DNA of 10,145 nucleotides from an uncultured Coriobacteriaceae bacterium (GTDB taxonomy: Bacteria; Actinomycetota; Coriobacteriia; Coriobacteriales; QAMH01). Shown here piece after piece: positions 6,443-10,145 of this stretch; position 1 is the first letter of the stretch; the number at the start of each line of letters is the position of its first letter. The position numbers and the translations under genes are program-made. Where the stretch lies: positions 1 to 10,145 of the forward strand of contig CACZSV010000127.1 in the NCBI GenBank assembly GCA_902783925.1, read 5' to 3'. Below the pieces are notes generated by a model. It was not told the DNA's origin, did no database searches, and saw nothing but the letters and a program-made list of their open reading frames with translations.

Positions 6443-7840
6443 ATGAATGCAGGCGAATTCGTACATGACACGAGAGTACGCGTAGCAACTCTCGTATTCG
6501 CGTGCTTTCTCCTTGGCTCCACGGGATGGTTCTCGTGGCTGAACGTGGTCATAGAACAGACCTCAGCCATGCAAGTCGATTTCCACACCATGGTCATGGG
6601 CTATCTTTCTCAAGTCCTCGGACTCGGATTATTCATGGCAGCATGCGCGCATGCACGCGACAGAAAACTACGCGCGCTCGTAATCGTATCGCTTGTCGCA
6701 TATGTCGTCTTGCTTGATCCCGCAACGATGACGCAAACGCTTGCAACCACGCTCGGCTTTGGCTGGGCTATGAACATCTGCATAGGCTTTGCGCAGGGAT
6801 ACTACCTGCTCTGCCTTGCGGGATGTGTCAAAAGGGGACGCCGGGGCACGGTTTTTGGAAGCGCATACGCCGCGTCAACGCTCGCATCCTGGCTGATCTC
6901 GAGCATTGGAGGCGGCGTGCTTGCGAGCGGCCTTGCATGCCTTGGGGTATGCGCCGTGCTCGCCGCCATGTGCATCGCACTCGTGCTCGTCATGCAAAAG
7001 CCGCTTGACACTGCAAGCACTGACTCCCAAGCTCAGAAGAAATCTCCTAGCCCAAAGCAAAGCGAAAGCGCGCTGCCGAGTGGCATTCTCGCGCTTGCGT
7101 GCGTGACGATCGTGCTCGTGAGCCTCGTCAAGAACGCGGGATTCTCATTTCCCGCCGAGGACCTCTCGGGCGTCGTCAACCTCGAATTATCGCGGCTTTT
7201 CTATGGCGTCGGCCTTCTCGTGGCAGGCATCGTAGCCGATCGCGAGCGCAGTTATGTGATGCTGCTATGCGCCGTTTCGCTCGTCGTGCCCTTCCTCATG
7301 CTTGCACTCAGCGGCGCGGGCGCGTCCGGCATTATCATATGGGCCATCGGGTATCTATTGTTCGGGTTTTTCACCGTGTTCCGCATCCTGATCTTTGCCG
7401 ATTTCGCTGCGCAAGACGGAAGGCTGTGGATCAGCGCCGCGGGTCTGTTATTCGGACGTATTGGCGATGTGCTCGGTACCATCATCTGCCTTAGCCTAGG
7501 CGGCTCCCCCATCACGCTCGTGCTTGTGACGACCGTGCTCTTTGCTATCAGTGCATGGCTACTCTTCATGTTGTACAAGCGTATCTTCGTTTTGGGAGCT
7601 GAAGAAGGTTCGCAGACTAATACGCTGGGCGAGTTTTCGGCCGATTATGGCCTTTCTGTGCGAGAACGCGAGATTCTTCCATTGCTCGTGGAAGGCAAGA
7701 CCTATGCCGAAATCGCCGATGAGCTCTATGTGACCGAGAGTACTGTCAAGTTCCACTCGCGCAATATCCGCGAGAAGACCGGCTGCTCCACCCGCATCGA
7801 GGTTGCAGATCTCTACTGCAAGTTCTCGGACGAAAAGTAG
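6443..7840 (+). CDS. Membrane-anchored LuxR-type regulator with 12 transmembrane segments (paralog 2)
   Basis: A 465-residue protein with the same layout as the product of 3110-4564: twelve hydrophobic segments across residues about 10-385, then a LuxR/GerE-type helix-turn-helix at 404-460 (LSVREREILPLLVEGKTYAE, then STVKFHSRNIREKTG). Shared stretches include LSGVVNLELSRLFYG, GYLLFGFFTVFRI and YVTESTVKFH, so the two arose by duplication and DNA-binding specificity may be similar. The N-terminal membrane half is more divergent (about residues 40-200), which fits a change of ligand. The start is ATG 6443, with AGGAG at 6431-6435 seven bases upstream; an in-frame GTG at 6425 lacks such a site. 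A TATAAT box and a short inverted repeat lie just upstream. No target gene follows on the same strand. It faces the surface protein gene convergently across a 336-base gap, so its targets may be the deacetylase, itself, or genes elsewhere. Confidence 0.92.
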   Translation: MNAGEFVHDTRVRVATLVFACFLLGSTGWFSWLNVVIEQTSAMQVDFHTMVMGYLSQVLGLGLFMAACAHARDRKLRALVIVSLVAYVVLLDPATMTQTLATTLGFGWAMNICIGFAQGYYLLCLAGCVKRGRRGTVFGSAYAASTLASWLISSIGGGVLASGLACLGVCAVLAAMCIALVLVMQKPLDTASTDSQAQKKSPSPKQSESALPSGILALACVTIVLVSLVKNAGFSFPAEDLSGVVNLELSRLFYGVGLLVAGIVADRERSYVMLLCAVSLVVPFLMLALSGAGASGIIIWAIGYLLFGFFTVFRILIFADFAAQDGRLWISAAGLLFGRIGDVLGTIICLSLGGSPITLVLVTTVLFAISAWLLFMLYKRIFVLGAEEGSQTNTLGEFSADYGLSVREREILPLLVEGKTYAEIADELYVTESTVKFHSRNIREKTGCSTRIEVADLYCKFSDEK

Positions 7841-7898
7841 AACGAAGAGCCACGAGGCCGATGAACCTTCGGTATGCCCCGCGTGGCATGCACGCTAA

Positions 7899-7922
7899 CA
7901 TTGGGGGGATTCTCCCCCAATG
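7899..7922. repeat. G/C-run hairpin, copy 1
   Basis: CATTGGGGG (7899-7907) pairs with CCCCCAATG (7914-7922) around a six-base loop. It has no T run, so it is not a classic terminator, but it lies between convergent genes and could stop transcription from either side. Confidence 0.6.
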
Positions 7923-7987
7923 CCCAAAGGCAAAAGGTGCACCAGCCAGGAGGCGAATCCAGCACACCTTTGCGGCTGGAGACAGAA

Positions 7988-8010
7988 CATTGGGGGATAC
8001 TCCCCCAATG
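7988..8010. repeat. G/C-run hairpin, copy 2
   Basis: CATTGGGGGA (7988-7997) pairs perfectly with TCCCCCAATG (8001-8010) around a three-base loop. With the copy at 7899 it brackets about 65 bases that can also fold (GCAAAAGGTG near 7930 against CACCTTTGC near 7970). The unit at 7899-8010 resembles a REP-type or MITE-like dispersed repeat. Confidence 0.6.
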
Positions 8011-8176
8011 ATCAGGACGACATGGCATTGGCGCCCCGTAAGACGTAGGAGCGGGCTCGTAGGGGCAGCCTTTACCACCCGCCCCACCTGCGCGGGTATC
8101 GTCAGAGCGCGGACTCGGGCGCGCTGAAGCATGCCTCTTCGCATCAGGCGTTTAGCTGCGGCAACGAGCGGAGTCC

Positions 8177-10145
8177 CTAGAGACCGTACCAGCCGATACC
8201 CTCGTCTTGCCAGCCGAGGCTAATCAGCCAGGCATGCTCAGCGGTATCGGACGTGTAGTTATGGTTATTGGCGAAGGCGTTGGGGTTGTATTCGCGATAG
8301 AGCGGCACGTTCTTGGCGTCATCGCTGTACCAACCGATGCCCTCGTCATTCCAGCCAACCGAAACGAGGAAAGTCTTCTCGGCGGCGTTCGTCGTGTAAT
8401 GATGTTCGCCGCCAATGGCATTGTAGAGACGGTACACCGGCGTGTTCGATACCGTCGGCGCCTTCCAGCCCACGCCCTCGTAATTCCACCCGATCGACGC
8501 GAGGTGATCGCGCTCGTCGACAGCAGCCGTATAGAAGTGCTCGCCGCTGTTCGGGTTGTACAGGCGGTACATGTCGATGCCGTTCGGCGCGATGGTGAAG
8601 TCGACCGTCTTGGAGCCTTTGAAGTTATCACTACCAGCGACCACAGTCACATGCCCTGTACCCACATTCACGTTGTTCGAATAGACGACAGTGTAGTCGA
8701 CGTCTTTCACGAGCGTCCTGCCGTTCCACGTGACGATGGGCTCGGGCCTGAGCTCGCTTCCCGTGTATGTCATGCCAGAGACGGTCACGTTCACGTCAGA
8801 GACGTTGCATTGAGCGATGCTCCAGCTGATAGTCTTCACGCCGGTGCTGCCATCATCCCATACATAGTTGGCGTTTAGCAGCTTGGCCGTGGCCGTGTAG
8901 CTGCCGGCGTTCTTGCCATTCGTTTCGCCGCTGAGCGTATAGCCCGTGCCGCCCACAACGCCGGTCTGCGTGCCACCGCTGTAAACAAGTCCGCTGCGTG
9001 TGTTCACCGTGACCTTCGCGGGATTGATAGTGAAGGTGGCTTGCACGGTGCCCTGGTAATTGCCCATGCCGGTTGCCGTATAGGTATAGGTTCCAGCATT
9101 CACACGACCCGAAGGAATACTGAGCGTGTAATCCGTATCGGCAGTGAGCCTTGTGCTGTTTACGCCAAAGATCGTTACGGTTGGATTCTTCACCTGGCCA
9201 TCATAGATGTAGCTGTTCGGCGTAAGCGTCATGCCCGAGAGATCCGCAGGATTGATTGTGAACTCGGTGACCTCGGCGACACCCGAATACTTGTCTTTAC
9301 CGATAATGCGGACCTTATAGGTACCAGCATTTGTGGGATGTTCAATGCTGTTTCCGCTGAGATCGTAGTACGCGATGCTGTAGTCGTCACTCGTGAGAGG
9401 AGTCGTACCCAGAGTGACAGACACGAATGTCGGCTCGATAGCGTTTCCGCTGTAGGTGGACGGGTAGTCAGCAAGCGTTCCTATGGCACCCGCGACGCTC
9501 TGAGTGACGATGAATCTCACAAGCTTATCGAGACCATCGAGAGCCGTGTAGTTCGTAGTAGCTGCAACACGTGCGCGCATCCAATAAGTTCCAGGAAGCG
9601 TGCTCGTGTCAGGCGTAAACGGATTTGTCTGAGTCTGGGCGTCCGATTCGCTTCCGTAGAACGTGAATTCCGGTTCACCTGCCGCTTGGAATTCGGCTTT
9701 ACCACCAGTCTGCAGGCCGCGCCAATCGCCATATTCCCAACCGCTAACGCTCGGATCAATCTTCCAGCTGTTCGTTGCCTGAGCAATCGTGAAGTTGACA
9801 TCAGGTGTACCGCTATAGTTGCCAATGCCCGTTATCGTAACCGTCGCTGTACCAGCATCAGTATTGTTTGCATAGGAGACCGTGTAATCGGTGCCCTTAA
9901 CAAGAGTCTTCGTGCCGTCGGTCACAGTAACAGCGGGCTCAAGTGCTTCGCCCGTGTATGTAAGCGAACTTATTGCTGCAATGTTATCTGCAGTCAGCCC
10001 CTTAGGAGCAACAGTAAACGCTTCGGCTGCAAGCGTGCCGGTGTAATTGCCCGCACCAGTAACCGTAGCTGTATAGGATCCAGCAAACGTGGGTGCGGTA
10101 GCACTGGGCCCGTAGGCAGTACCGTCATAGCTCGTGCCCGCGTAA
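8177..10145 (-). CDS. Large surface protein: Ig-like (MBG/YDG-type) modules and C-terminal DUF5648 repeats, 3' part only
   Basis: The frame is open from the window end (10145) to TAG at 8177-8179, giving the last 655 residues; the start lies outside the window. GTG codons inside it, such as at 9925, are internal. Residues 1-520 of the visible part form seven modules of about 70-90 residues ending in F-T-I-x-P or a variant (near 47, 122, 216, 299, 375, 445, 520). A typical core is LVKGTDYTVSYANN, then TVTITGIGNYSGT. These match bacterial Ig-like modules of the MBG/YDG kind found in surface adhesins. Residues 525-655 hold three DUF5648-type repeats: YRLYNPNSGEHFYT ... GWNYEGVGW, YRLYNAIGGEHHYT ... 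GWNDEGIGW, and YREYNPNAFANNHNYT ... GWQDEGIGW. The protein is probably secreted; DUF5648 often ends secreted or wall-associated proteins and may bind glycans or wall. There is no sorting signal at the end, so attachment would use another route. A role in adhesion is inference. Confidence 0.92.
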   Translation of the reverse strand, partial: YAGTSYDGTAYGPSATAPTFAGSYTATVTGAGNYTGTLAAEAFTVAPKGLTADNIAAISSLTYTGEALEPAVTVTDGTKTLVKGTDYTVSYANNTDAGTATVTITGIGNYSGTPDVNFTIAQATNSWKIDPSVSGWEYGDWRGLQTGGKAEFQAAGEPEFTFYGSESDAQTQTNPFTPDTSTLPGTYWMRARVAATTNYTALDGLDKLVRFIVTQSVAGAIGTLADYPSTYSGNAIEPTFVSVTLGTTPLTSDDYSIAYYDLSGNSIEHPTNAGTYKVRIIGKDKYSGVAEVTEFTINPADLSGMTLTPNSYIYDGQVKNPTVTIFGVNSTRLTADTDYTLSIPSGRVNAGTYTYTATGMGNYQGTVQATFTINPAKVTVNTRSGLVYSGGTQTGVVGGTGYTLSGETNGKNAGSYTATAKLLNANYVWDDGSTGVKTISWSIAQCNVSDVNVTVSGMTYTGSELRPEPIVTWNGRTLVKDVDYTVVYSNNVNVGTGHVTVVAGSDNFKGSKTVDFTIAPNGIDMYRLYNPNSGEHFYTAAVDERDHLASIGWNYEGVGWKAPTVSNTPVYRLYNAIGGEHHYTTNAAEKTFLVSVGWNDEGIGWYSDDAKNVPLYREYNPNAFANNHNYTSDTAEHAWLISLGWQDEGIGWYGL

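Larger units (their letters stand above)
7841..8176. other. Convergent intergenic region without a supported gene
   Basis: This 336-base gap separates the end of the second LuxR-type gene from the end of the surface protein gene. Besides the two G/C-run hairpins it holds smaller inverted repeats: GCCACG/CGTGGC (7849-7887), ACCCGC/GCGGGT (8077-8097) and AGCGCG/CGCGCT (8106-8125). Any could act as a terminator for one of the converging genes. Overlapping open frames exist on both strands but have no ribosome binding sites or recognisable content. Confidence 0.5.

Noticed and set aside
7746..8144. Overlapping open frames across the convergent gap on both strands.
   Set aside because: They owe their length to the GC-rich hairpins, lack ribosome binding sites and overlap the end of the second regulator gene.
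8177..9925. GTG at 9925 as the start of the surface protein.
   Set aside because: The frame continues without a stop to the window end with another full Ig-like module, so 9925 is an internal Val codon.

Overview
The gene content suggests a gut-type actinobacterium of the class Coriobacteriia, probably Eggerthellaceae or a close relative. This rests on two paralogous regulators that join a 12-segment membrane domain to a LuxR-type helix-turn-helix (an architecture abundant in that group), a PucR-type regulator, and a large surface protein with Ig-like modules and DUF5648 repeats. The species cannot be told from the sequence alone.

Left part (1-2741, minus strand). A PucR-family regulator (1034-2629) lies upstream of the 5' part of a gene cut by the window edge, tentatively a member of the L-fucose/L-arabinose isomerase-fold family (1-917). 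Almost the same inverted repeat, TTGTGC-N5-GCACA(A), precedes each gene: one copy upstream of pucR (2717-2741) and one at the pucR stop codon (1035-1052). This is the clearest regulatory logic in the window: PucR probably controls itself and the neighbouring enzyme gene.

Middle part (2742-7840, plus strand). Two membrane-bound LuxR-type regulators (3110-4564 and 6443-7840) flank a membrane-anchored NodB-type polysaccharide deacetylase (4619-5665). The first regulator and the deacetylase are 54 bases apart and may be one transcription unit. The two long gaps are rich in structure. The gap at 2742-3109 holds five TGAGTCG-type heptamers. The gap at 5666-6442 holds four copies of a 14-base motif laid out as a perfectly symmetric array (5691-5915), plus the 3' remnant of a sortase-anchored surface protein gene on the minus strand (6105-6336) that carries a frameshift at a run of six C.

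Right part (7841-10145). A convergent gap holds two copies of a CATTGGGGG...CCCCCAATG hairpin. It is followed on the minus strand by the 3' part of a large repetitive surface protein (8177 to beyond the window end), with seven Ig-like modules followed by three DUF5648 repeats.

Overall this looks like a sensing and cell-surface region: membrane regulators that could respond to small molecules, a wall or glycan-modifying deacetylase, one intact and one decayed surface protein, and a separately regulated metabolic gene. No RNA genes, CRISPR arrays or intact insertion sequences were seen.
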